A stretch of 64,000 nt of DNA from contig CBDFHW010000032.1 of the NCBI GenBank assembly GCA_965247815.1, positions 58,801 to 122,800 on the forward strand. Direction: 5' to 3'. This document shows, piece after piece, positions 8,169-15,995 of this stretch. Source of the stretch: CBDAQA01 sp965247815. Lineage in GTDB: Bacteria > Planctomycetota > Phycisphaerae > Tepidisphaerales > Tepidisphaeraceae. Within the stretch, counting starts at the first letter, position 1, and each line of letters opens with the position of its first letter. A program made the position numbers and the translations under genes. The notes below the pieces were generated by a model. The model made no database searches. It saw only the letters and a list, made by a program, of their open reading frames with translations, and had not been told where the DNA came from.

Positions 8169-8414
8169 CTACTTCTTTTCTTCCGGGGGCGCCTTCGGGC
8201 CTAACTTAAAGCCCAGCACGTCTTCGGGTTTTACCTGGGCGGCCGCTCGGTTCTCCCGGCGGATCGCCTCGTAGACTTCCTTACGATGCACCTGCACTTC
8301 TTTGGGGGCGGTGATTCCCAAGCGAACCTTGTCACCACGAATATCGACGACGGTGATTTCAATGTCGTCACCAATCTTGATGACTTCATCGCGCTGTCGG
8401 GACAGCACTAACAT
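8169..8414 (-). CDS. csrA: carbon storage regulator CsrA, translational repressor
   Basis: 81 residues. Starts MLVLSRQRDEVIKIGDDIEI, the canonical CsrA first strand, and contains VRLGITAPKEVQVHRKEVYE with the RNA-contacting Arg at the end of strand 5. The C-terminal extension (residues 60-81, KPEDVLGFKLGPKAPPEEKK) resembles the longer CsrA forms that are controlled by FliW. Start at 8414 is preceded by AAGGAG. The gene lies between fliW (upstream) and flagellin (downstream), an arrangement consistent with a CsrA-FliW-flagellin feedback loop on flagellin translation. Confidence 0.96.
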   Translation of the reverse strand: MLVLSRQRDEVIKIGDDIEITVVDIRGDKVRLGITAPKEVQVHRKEVYEAIRRENRAAAQVKPEDVLGFKLGPKAPPEEKK

Positions 8415-8500
8415 AGTGGCTCCTTCCTGGTAAGGGGCCGCTGGCAACGCCGGCGAAACATCCGCCGAAGCGCCTGGACATCAACGGGCCCGCGCACTGC

Positions 8501-8518
8501 CGCGACATCCGTGTCGCG
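8501..8518 (-). promoter_or_regulatory. hairpin with GGA loop in the csrA leader
   Basis: Minus strand: stem CGCGACA/TGTCGCG, loop CGGA; the core ACACGGATGT differs from the CsrA consensus ACARGGAUGU at a single position. It lies 87 bases before the csrA ATG, in a 326-base gap between fliW and csrA that holds no gene. Suggests CsrA autoregulation. Also possible: simply a GC-rich chance palindrome. Confidence 0.5.
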
Positions 8519-8740
8519 ACGTTACCGGCCTTTCCCAACTGAATGGGCGGCCGGCCGAGACTGATCCTTCCGGATTCGGGCCGCGTGTGAAGCGGTAAAC
8601 GGGACCGCACCTCGTGCGGCCTCCGACGCGTCGGTCCGTCGACGCGCCTTGCTTCACTTCGGTCGAAACCGGACGGGGTTAATCGAACCGGCCCGGAAAC
8701 CGCCCGGATCGGCCGTCGAACCCCAAAAATGCCTGCAAGG

Positions 8741-9190
8741 TCAGGCCGACTTGGCCAACGGCATCTGCGACTCTAGCTTGAGCAGCGGCTGCCGGGTCGT
8801 CCACTTCTTTTCAGTCAGGACGACCTGCGTCGCGAGCCGGTTCTTGGAGTTCACCAGCAGCGGGCCGAGCAAATTGCCTGTCAGCCATTCACCGACCTTG
8901 TTGCAGATCGCGAACACCTGAAGGAACCCGGGCTCGTCGAGCTTCAGTTCGATCGTGTTTTCCTCACGGACCGGCACGTCATAGTCTTTGAAGAAAATGC
9001 CCGGGTCGGTGACCACGAACGCCAGCGCCGGGTCGTCCACGCTCTGGAGCCAGAAGAAATAGTTCTCGCTATTGGTCTGGATCAGCGCGAACCGGTTGTG
9101 GTTCGGGAACCCGAGCAACCCGCGGGTGAAAGTCAGGATCCGGTCGTCCTCGACCGAAATCCAACCGAACCGTGACGTTTGGATCTGCAT
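8741..9190 (-). CDS. fliW: flagellar assembly factor FliW
   Basis: 149 residues from 9190 (MQIQTSRFGWISVEDDRILTF). Contains the typical FliW pattern FTRGLLGFPNHNRFALIQ and later DDPALAFVVTDP. In known systems FliW is an allosteric antagonist of CsrA and is itself titrated by flagellin, so flagellin translation is matched to filament assembly. It lies upstream of csrA and flagellin on the same strand, and directly downstream of a near-perfect sigma-54 promoter. The open frame before residue 1 is not family-like. Confidence 0.95.
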   Translation of the reverse strand: MQIQTSRFGWISVEDDRILTFTRGLLGFPNHNRFALIQTNSENYFFWLQSVDDPALAFVVTDPGIFFKDYDVPVREENTIELKLDEPGFLQVFAICNKVGEWLTGNLLGPLLVNSKNRLATQVVLTEKKWTTRQPLLKLESQMPLAKSA

Positions 9191-9397
9191 GCGAACTCCA
9201 TTTCGTAAGGCGGGCACTCGCCCGCATCCGACCGAGACCTCCGTCCCGGCGTAAAAAACTCTTCGCTGCCACCAGCGAACTCTTGCACTTTCTTCCAAGT
9301 CGGCCGGGCACATTCTGCGGTGACCGGCGTCTTTTTCTGCGCCTCTAGGGCGTTTAACTGCATCTAATACAATCGCACTAACTGTCCCTTATCCGAC

Positions 9398-9413
9398 AGC
9401 AACGGGCGTGCCA
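9398..9413 (-). promoter_or_regulatory. sigma-54 (RpoN) promoter for fliW-csrA
   Basis: Minus strand TGGCACGCCCGTTGCT matches the -24/-12 consensus TGGCACR-N4-TTGCW at every position, in the 230-base gap between the flgL stop and the fliW start. It reads toward fliW, leaving a leader of roughly 195 bases. RpoN control of late flagellar genes is well known in other bacteria. Confidence 0.8.
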
Positions 9414-9420
9414 CTATTCG

Positions 9421-11337
9421 TCAGCCGAGGTAATTCAGCAGCGACAGGCTCAATGTCTTTCCGGTCACCTGCAGTGACGCCTGTAAACTGGTCTGCAGCG
9501 TTTGAAACCGCGTGATAGCTGTGGGGTAATCGACGTCCTGGAATTGCGACATCAGCGACTGCGTCGCCACGTTCTCGCTCGTGACGTCGGTCGCGCGGCT
9601 GGTCAGCTCCTGGACTCGCGCGCCGACGGAGCCGTTTACGTCCGTGACTGTTTTTTCGCCTGCGTCGATGCCCTGGGCCGCCTCGGTTATCCCGGCGGTG
9701 CTGTTAGTACGTAACGCGTCGCGCAGCTTCTGCAGGCTCGTGAACAATCCCTGCGCGACCACCGGATTTACGTCCGTTCCAGTCAAAGTGTTGCCGGCAG
9801 CAGGGGTCGTCGGCAGTCCGAGATCCGCCGCGGTCGACGCGGCATTGATCGTGTTTACCTTCAGCGCGCCCGTGCCGGTCGTGTTGTCGGTCAGGACGAT
9901 CCCGTTGCCGGTCGTCGAAAAGCTGGCGGTCACTTTCCCCGCCGCGGCACTGTTGATCTGATCTAAAACATCTTGCACGGTGTTCGCGTTGGTGAGGCCG
10001 ATGTTCGTGACCGTTCCGTCGGCGCTGGTGATGCTGAACTGGTTCCCGGCGGGAGTCGAGACGCCTTTACCGGCATTCAGACTGGCCAGCGTCGTAGCCG
10101 GGCTGAAGGTACGAAAACCGAGTTCGGTCGCAGACGTTCCGCCGTTCTCGGAGACCGTCAGATTCGTGCCCTGCGTGTTGTTCGTCAGGTCGATGCCGTT
10201 CCCCGTCGAATTGATCCCGGCGTGCACCCCGAGCCCGGAGGTGTTCACGGCGTTTACCAGATCCTGCACGGTCGAAAGACCGGCGAAGCTAATCTTCTTG
10301 GACGTACCGGCGCTGCTGATGGTGAACCCCGTCGTGTCGATTCCAGTGCCGCCCCGCAATGACGCGATCGTGGTAAAGCTTGTGATCCTGGAACCGACGC
10401 TCGCGCCGTTGACGGGAACATTCGCGCCGCCACCGGTCGGGGTGGCAATGCCCAGGTCCGCGGCCGTGGTCACGCCCGCGGGGTTAGCGACAGTGATGTT
10501 CGAACCACCGGACGCTGTCAATGTGATGCCGTATTGTGACAACGAGGCGGTCACGCCGGGAATGCCCGCGGCGTTGATCGTATTGATGACGTCCCCGATG
10601 GAATCGGCAGTGCTGAGATCGACCGTTGTCGTACCAGTGCCGTTACCGATCTGCAGGACCCCGCGTGAGACGCCGTGCCCGGTGCTGCCGCCCAGATCCG
10701 AAAGGCGGTCAGTCGCGGCGAGCTGCGGAGAAATGTCCACACCGGTCGAAATCGACGCCGAATTTCCACCGAAGACGTCCTGCCCGTCCACTTGAAAGCT
10801 GAGTGTCGTATTTTCTTCGAAGACGTTGGTCAGCGTGCTGGTCCCACCGTCGTATTGAATCCCGTTGGTCGCCTGCGAGTACGGTGCGGTCCCAGCCTTG
10901 TCACCGCCGAACAGATAGTTGCCCTCGTAGCTTTTGTTCGCGATCGTCAGGGCTTGGTTGAAGATGCTGTCCACCACTTCGGCGGCGCTCGCGCGGGCGT
11001 CGGCCGAGACGGTCGACGACGCGTTCGCCGACGCGATCGACTGCGCCTGCACGAGCAGGGTATTTAAGTCGCCCAGCGTCGAATCGACTTCGTTCAGCTG
11101 ATCTTTTCCGCTGTTGATGTTGGTGGAATACTGCGTTCGGTAATCGAGCGTTTTCTGCAGTTGCTGAATCACCGCGGCCGCCGACGGGTTGTCGCTGGGC
11201 TGGTTGACGGCTTTCCCGGTCGACAACTGCTGCTCGATCGTCAGCAAATCGCTCTGCGTCCCGCCGATGGTTTGCGTCGCGAGGCTGCTTTGAAGCAGGT
11301 TGCTTACGCGGGCGAGTTGTAGCGGGAGCGTGACCAT
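9421..11337 (-). CDS. flgL: flagellar hook-filament junction protein FlgL, enlarged
   Basis: 638 residues, about twice the length of enterobacterial FlgL. The N-terminal helices (LARVSNLLQSSLATQTIGGT, LLTIEQQLSTGKAVNQPSDN) and C-terminal helices (FQDVDYPTAITRFQTLQTSL, ending LSLSLLNYLG) are typical. The extra middle (about residues 215-520) contains three repeats of a flagellin hook IN-like unit, each with a (D/V)V.(T/D)(I/A)N core and ending in ADLG or TELGF. It is 2 bases after flgK and probably translated from the same mRNA. Confidence 0.93.
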   Translation of the reverse strand: MVTLPLQLARVSNLLQSSLATQTIGGTQSDLLTIEQQLSTGKAVNQPSDNPSAAAVIQQLQKTLDYRTQYSTNINSGKDQLNEVDSTLGDLNTLLVQAQSIASANASSTVSADARASAAEVVDSIFNQALTIANKSYEGNYLFGGDKAGTAPYSQATNGIQYDGGTSTLTNVFEENTTLSFQVDGQDVFGGNSASISTGVDISPQLAATDRLSDLGGSTGHGVSRGVLQIGNGTGTTTVDLSTADSIGDVINTINAAGIPGVTASLSQYGITLTASGGSNITVANPAGVTTAADLGIATPTGGGANVPVNGASVGSRITSFTTIASLRGGTGIDTTGFTISSAGTSKKISFAGLSTVQDLVNAVNTSGLGVHAGINSTGNGIDLTNNTQGTNLTVSENGGTSATELGFRTFSPATTLASLNAGKGVSTPAGNQFSITSADGTVTNIGLTNANTVQDVLDQINSAAAGKVTASFSTTGNGIVLTDNTTGTGALKVNTINAASTAADLGLPTTPAAGNTLTGTDVNPVVAQGLFTSLQKLRDALRTNSTAGITEAAQGIDAGEKTVTDVNGSVGARVQELTSRATDVTSENVATQSLMSQFQDVDYPTAITRFQTLQTSLQASLQVTGKTLSLSLLNYLG

Positions 11338-11339
11338 GA

Positions 11340-13037
11340 TTAGAAGGAGCTCAACAGGTTTTGGAACAACTGGTTGACGGTCGATACGACGTGAGCGGCG
11401 GCTTGAAACGCCTGCTGCTGTTGAATCAGGTTGACCGTTTCTTCGTTCAAGCTCACACCGCTGAGCGCTTGCTGCTGCGACGTGAGGGTGTCCTGAATGC
11501 TCTGGGCGGCTTGGGCGTCGGTCTTGGCAGCAGCGGCCGAATTGCCGACCTGGTTGACCAGATCCTGATAAGACCCCGACAGGCTTTTGCCACCGAGTCC
11601 TGTGAGCGAAGTAGATTCGAGTTTCGAGATCGCAAGGGCGGTGCCGTTGTCGCCGGGTGAACCATTGCCCGCCGCGGCGAGCAGACCGGATTGTGCGACC
11701 ACCGCGGAATTGACGGCAATGTTACCGGCGTCTGTTCCGCTGAAGAACGTGTTGATACCGAGGCCCGAGAGGGTTCCGCTGCTGTCCTGGCTGAAACTGA
11801 GTTTGGCGGTCGGGCTCGTCGACTTGATGGTCAACTGGCCGGCGTTCACCGTAGCGCTAACGCCGGCGATGCCGCTCAGGTTCGCCGCCAGAGCGTTCAA
11901 GGTTGTTCCCCCCGCGCCGCCGTTCAAGTTGACTTGAACCAATGTGCTGGTGGAGGTCCCGTTGGCCTGCGTGACGTGAACAACGAAGCTGCCGTTCTTC
12001 GGCGGAAATTTCAGCCCGGCGGCTGCCGCGTCCAGCGGTTGCGCGGCGTCGTCGACCGCGTTGGTCGTAGAGACACTGGAGAACCCGGTCGTACCTTGAC
12101 CGCTGGCGTGAATCTGGTTCACGGCATCGATCAGATTGTGAGAAATCGTATTGATCTGATCAGTCGTAGTTTTGATTTGTGTCTTGGCGTTCTGCAAAGC
12201 GCCGATCACGCCGCTGGTCGCGGGCACGGTTCCGGAGTTTTCCTTAAAGACGACGATCGAATTTACGTCACCATTTTCGTCGGTTTGATTTTCAACTGTA
12301 AGGCCGCGGTTGGTTTGGCCCTCGATCAATGGCTGCGAACCGATGAAGACGGTAACCGAACCGTTGGCCTGCTGTGCCGTTGAAATGTCGACGAGCTTGG
12401 ACAGCTTGGTGAGGTCTGCATCGCGCTGGTCACGGAGCGCGTTCGACTGCCCGCCGCTGCCGCCCTCGGCCGTCGTAATCTGCACGTTCAGGTCGGCGAT
12501 CTGTTGTGCGAGTCCGTTCGCGGAACTCACTTGAAGCGGCAGTTCCTGGTCGACGTTGCTTTTCAGCGCACCGAGCTGACCGTCGAGATTTCGCAGATAT
12601 CCAGCTGTGTTCGAGCCGTTCTGCAACACGACCTGACGCAGCCCGCTGTTCGTCGGGTCGTTCGCCAGGTTCGACCATCCGGTGAAGAATGTGCTGAGCT
12701 GGGCGCTCAGGTCCGAGCCGGAAAGGGCGTTCAACGTCGACTGGATCTGCCCGACCCAATTAGACGTCGTCTGCGCCGAAGCGTTGTCGCTTTGGCTGCT
12801 GCGGAGGCGGCCGTTGAGGGCTTCGTCGATTTGCCGCTGGACGCTGGTGAGGTTGACGCCGGTCCCGACAAAAATGCCCTGCTTCAGCTGTTCGTCAGGG
12901 GCGGGCGTGAGCGTGGCGATTTGGCGGGCGTAGTCGGGGTTCCCGACGTTGGCAATATTATTGCCGGTAACGGTGAGCGCGGCCTGGTCCACTGCCAGTG
13001 CCGAGGTCGCGGTGCTAAGTGCGTCGAAAAGCGACAT
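11340..13037 (-). CDS. flgK: flagellar hook-associated protein FlgK
   Basis: First hook-filament junction protein, 565 residues. N-terminus SLFDALSTATSALAVDQAAL with TGNNIANVGNPDYARQ is the rod/hook signature; the C-terminus SLNEETVNLIQQQQAFQAAA with VSTVNQLFQNLLSSF is typical FlgK. The middle holds a hook IN-like stretch near residues 335-415. Its first base overlaps the flgN stop and it is followed by flgL, the usual flgN-flgK-flgL order. Confidence 0.96.
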   Translation of the reverse strand: MSLFDALSTATSALAVDQAALTVTGNNIANVGNPDYARQIATLTPAPDEQLKQGIFVGTGVNLTSVQRQIDEALNGRLRSSQSDNASAQTTSNWVGQIQSTLNALSGSDLSAQLSTFFTGWSNLANDPTNSGLRQVVLQNGSNTAGYLRNLDGQLGALKSNVDQELPLQVSSANGLAQQIADLNVQITTAEGGSGGQSNALRDQRDADLTKLSKLVDISTAQQANGSVTVFIGSQPLIEGQTNRGLTVENQTDENGDVNSIVVFKENSGTVPATSGVIGALQNAKTQIKTTTDQINTISHNLIDAVNQIHASGQGTTGFSSVSTTNAVDDAAQPLDAAAAGLKFPPKNGSFVVHVTQANGTSTSTLVQVNLNGGAGGTTLNALAANLSGIAGVSATVNAGQLTIKSTSPTAKLSFSQDSSGTLSGLGINTFFSGTDAGNIAVNSAVVAQSGLLAAAGNGSPGDNGTALAISKLESTSLTGLGGKSLSGSYQDLVNQVGNSAAAAKTDAQAAQSIQDTLTSQQQALSGVSLNEETVNLIQQQQAFQAAAHVVSTVNQLFQNLLSSF

Positions 13038-13561
13038 TAGCCTGTGATCTCCATGTGCCCGAGCCGCTTGGAGACGGTCGCCATCCCGCGGCCGTTGTAG
13101 ACACCCGTGTCACCGACCGCGCGGGCGAGAATCCGCACCGCGGTGTTCAGGTGGCCGAGAACGGCCGACGCGAGCTTGCCGGCGACGAACCCCTGCCGGG
13201 CGGCGTCACCGACGACTTTCCCGAGCTCTCCGCGGAGGCGCAGAAGGTTCAGTCGCCGCTGCGGGAATAGCTCAGCCAGGGTCGAGAGCTTGGCGTCACC
13301 TTGAATCTGACAGACGCGTGCGATCTGAATCATCAGCGACCGGCGTTGCTGCTCGAGGAAAATGATTCGGCTCTGCGAACCCTGCTGCATCGTCTTGGTC
13401 TGATCCATCACGGTCAGATCGAGCCGTTTCATGGCTTCGAAATGCGCCGAAACCTGTGCGATCAATTTGCGATGCTGGTCGAGCAACTGCTCGAGAACTG
13501 ATTCGAGCTCGGTAATGAGCCGGACATTGGCCGGGATTTGTGAAACGGGTGTGACATTCAT
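13037..13561 (-). CDS. flgN: FlgN-like flagellar export chaperone
   Basis: 174 residues, mostly helical and probably coiled coil (ELESVLEQLLDQHRKLIAQV, QGSQSRIIFLEQQRRSLMIQ). FlgN chaperones FlgK and FlgL to the export gate. Sequence identity to FlgN families is weak by eye; the call rests on helical pattern, size and position directly before flgK, whose start overlaps its stop. It overlaps the flgJ-like stop by 4 bases upstream. Confidence 0.75.
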   Translation of the reverse strand: MNVTPVSQIPANVRLITELESVLEQLLDQHRKLIAQVSAHFEAMKRLDLTVMDQTKTMQQGSQSRIIFLEQQRRSLMIQIARVCQIQGDAKLSTLAELFPQRRLNLLRLRGELGKVVGDAARQGFVAGKLASAVLGHLNTAVRILARAVGDTGVYNGRGMATVSKRLGHMEITG

Positions 13562-13983
13562 GCGACCCCCCGGAAGGTTCGAACGGGTTGCGGCGCGACC
13601 GGCGACGTCTTAGGCAACTTGCTCGCGTTTTTATAAGCGCCGGCGGCTTCCATCTTGTTCACGATCGCGTTCACGAGATTTTTGCCGGCACCTTTAGACA
13701 TGCGGTCCGCCAGTTTCTGGTCGAACATTTCACCGAACGCCTCGCCCCCGCGGCCGCCGGAGAAAAGCTTGCTCTTGAACGGGCTGTTGTGCATTTGCTT
13801 GAGCAGCTGGCCGTAAAACGTCTGCGCGACCCATTTTTCAGTCTGGCTGACGAGCTTCTGATGCTGCTTGTCGTCGGAGTGCGTGGGGCGAGTGGGTAGA
13901 AAATGATTGCCAAACGCCCGCGTGCGGAGCGGGTTCGAGGGGTGCTTCGCGCGTTTGCCGAATTGTAATGCGTGCGTGGTCAT
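13558..13983 (-). CDS. flgJ: rod-binding protein (FlgJ N-domain type)
   Basis: 141 residues. Residues 45-115 match the rod-binding domain: WVAQTFYGQLLKQMHNSPF, then GGRGGEAFGEMFDQKLADRM. This is the scaffolding part of FlgJ that caps the growing rod; the muramidase half found in enterobacteria is absent, so peptidoglycan opening must come from another protein. It lies between flgI and flgN on the same strand. Confidence 0.88.
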   Translation of the reverse strand: MTTHALQFGKRAKHPSNPLRTRAFGNHFLPTRPTHSDDKQHQKLVSQTEKWVAQTFYGQLLKQMHNSPFKSKLFSGGRGGEAFGEMFDQKLADRMSKGAGKNLVNAIVNKMEAAGAYKNASKLPKTSPVAPQPVRTFRGVA

Positions 13984-14009
13984 GGGAATCCTTCCCGGTT
14001 GTTCGCGGT

Positions 14010-15119
14010 TTACTTTTCCTGCCCGTCGATGATCAGCTTGGCGTGCACCTTCCCGGTGTCGTACAGCAGCTGGATGATCTCGATACGGTCTTCGGTCGAC
14101 ACCTTCAGCAGGTCGAACGCGTTGGCCAGATCCTGCAACCGGGCTCCGCCCTGGTTGGTGGTGTCGAGCGGGATGGCAGTGCGGTTGGTCACCAGCGGGT
14201 TCCGTGCCGACGGCACCGGCGCGGGGGTGACCGTCGTGATAGTCAGGCCTTTGTGACTGATCACAGTGGGGCTGATCTCGACGTCACCGGTCGCGATCAT
14301 CGTGCCGTTTTTGCGGTCGATGACTATACGCGCCTCGGTCGGGAGCATCGGCACCGGCAGGCTCAGGACCCCGCCGATGAACGTATCAGGCCGGGCGCGT
14401 TCCTCGGCCGGGATCTGCACGACGACGTTTTTCGGGTCGGCGACGACCGCAATCGTCTCGCCGCTTTCGTTCGATTCATTGATTAGTTTCGCGATCCGGC
14501 TGGCGAGTCCCCATGAGGCGGCGGCGTCGTCGATGACGAGCGTGAACCGGCCGTTGTCGACGTACTTCGGCAGCAGGTCGGCTTCCATGACTGCCCCGCC
14601 TCTGATGACACCGCTGGTGAGCGACGTCGTGTCCTGGACATCGATATCGCCGTTGGCCAGGGCATACGGAACGGCCGGGAGCGGATTGCCTTGCGCGTCG
14701 TGGCGACGGTACGGCTTTCCGTTCGGGTCCATTAACGCGGCGTTGAACAGGTGCCCGTGAAGCAGGCTCGTGGCGGCGCCGCTGCTGAAGACGTGAACGT
14801 CGACGGCGTCGCCGTTGCGAACACCGACCCGGGGGAGCGTCGCGGTGACCATCACAATGGCGACATTCGCCGCGTTGCTGAGGTCCGCGGGTTTGGTCGG
14901 GTCTGAAAAGCGGGTGAGCATCGCCGCCAAAGGCTGCATGGCCGGCATGTACGAACCGCCGTCACCGGTACCCCTCAGGCCGACGACCAAACCGATGCCG
15001 GTCAGGACGTTGGTCCGGGCGCCGCTCATACGGGTCACGTCGGCGATCTTCACGGCCATCGCCGGCCGAGTCACACTCAGCAGCAGTACCGCGATGATGG
15101 TGAGATGAGTCTTTCGCAT
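14010..15119 (-). CDS. flgI: flagellar P-ring protein FlgI
   Basis: About 369 residues. Signal peptide MRKTHLTIIAVLLLSVTRPA with cleavage near AMA; then KIADVTRMSGARTNVLTGIG, LVVGLRGTGDGG and YDTGKVHAKLIIDGQ at the C-terminus, all FlgI hallmarks. Forms the periplasmic ring around the rod in the peptidoglycan, which implies a Gram-negative envelope. An alternative start 24 bases upstream (15143) is possible; the one chosen gives a clean signal peptide. Follows flgH by about 30 bases. Confidence 0.96.
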   Translation of the reverse strand: MRKTHLTIIAVLLLSVTRPAMAVKIADVTRMSGARTNVLTGIGLVVGLRGTGDGGSYMPAMQPLAAMLTRFSDPTKPADLSNAANVAIVMVTATLPRVGVRNGDAVDVHVFSSGAATSLLHGHLFNAALMDPNGKPYRRHDAQGNPLPAVPYALANGDIDVQDTTSLTSGVIRGGAVMEADLLPKYVDNGRFTLVIDDAAASWGLASRIAKLINESNESGETIAVVADPKNVVVQIPAEERARPDTFIGGVLSLPVPMLPTEARIVIDRKNGTMIATGDVEISPTVISHKGLTITTVTPAPVPSARNPLVTNRTAIPLDTTNQGGARLQDLANAFDLLKVSTEDRIEIIQLLYDTGKVHAKLIIDGQEK

Positions 15120-15150
15120 GGGACGTTCGCCGTTACTAATCATTCTTTCG

Positions 15151-15933
15151 TCAGAACGGATTGATAAAGTCCAATAATCTTGGCAGTAATCCGCGTTTAG
15201 TGCGGTCGGCGACCGCGCCCTTGGTCAGTTTCTGCAGATCCAGGTCGTGCAGATCTGTGCTCAGAACGCTATTGGTCGCGTCCACGTCGAGCACCCGGCA
15301 GGTGCCGGTCAGGCTGACGGCGATGTCCTCTTCGTCGGTCTTAATGTGCCGGCGGGCCTGGATGACCAGGTTGCCGTTGGGTTTGACGTCGATCACCTCG
15401 GCTTCGAGTCTGAGGCTGACTGTGTCTGTTCGGTCGTAGGTGCCTTCACCTTTGGAGTCGCGTTGGCCCTCGGCTTTGATCTCCGGCGGTTTCGCGCCTT
15501 CGGCGCCGCCGATCACGCTGAACCTGGCGAGGCTGAGCTTCACGAATGCGTCGACCTTAGCGTCGAAATCGACGTTCTTTTTCAAGTCCATCGTGCCGGT
15601 CGATTCGGACTTGCTGGATTCCTGAACGACGATATTCACGAGGTCATGTTTCTTAAGCACGTGCGGGGCCGCTTCGGGGACTTCGATCAGGCTGAGCGGC
15701 ATCGCGGTCGGCAACCCGGTGCTGCTGGTCTGGGGTTCGGTCGCCTGCAACAGGGAACCGCCGTTATTTTGCAGCAAAAATTGGGTCGATGCTTCGCCCT
15801 TGGGTTGAAGCGACGGTTGCGGATCGGTCGTTCGGCTGTCGGCCCGCGGGTCGACCGCCGTCTGCCCGAACGCCGTCTGTGACGACACGACCGCAAAACC
15901 CACGGCGACGAATGGTGTCAGCTTTTTGTACAT
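15151..15933 (-). CDS. flgH: flagellar L-ring protein FlgH, no lipobox
   Basis: 260 residues. The conserved core is present (LKKHDLVNIVVQESSKSEST, then DVKPNGNLVIQARRHIKTDE, and the final LTGTCRVLDVDATNSVLST). It forms the outer-membrane ring. The N-terminus is a Sec signal peptide ending SSQTAFGQ with no cysteine near the cleavage site, so unlike enterobacterial FlgH it is probably not a lipoprotein. A linker of about 60 residues precedes the core. Order flgA-flgH-flgI is kept. Confidence 0.95.
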   Translation of the reverse strand: MYKKLTPFVAVGFAVVSSQTAFGQTAVDPRADSRTTDPQPSLQPKGEASTQFLLQNNGGSLLQATEPQTSSTGLPTAMPLSLIEVPEAAPHVLKKHDLVNIVVQESSKSESTGTMDLKKNVDFDAKVDAFVKLSLARFSVIGGAEGAKPPEIKAEGQRDSKGEGTYDRTDTVSLRLEAEVIDVKPNGNLVIQARRHIKTDEEDIAVSLTGTCRVLDVDATNSVLSTDLHDLDLQKLTKGAVADRTKRGLLPRLLDFINPF

Positions 15934-15995
15934 ATTTTTCCTGAATCATGACGCGACGAATATCGAAGCAGACTAGCTCAACTCGCGGCGATGAA

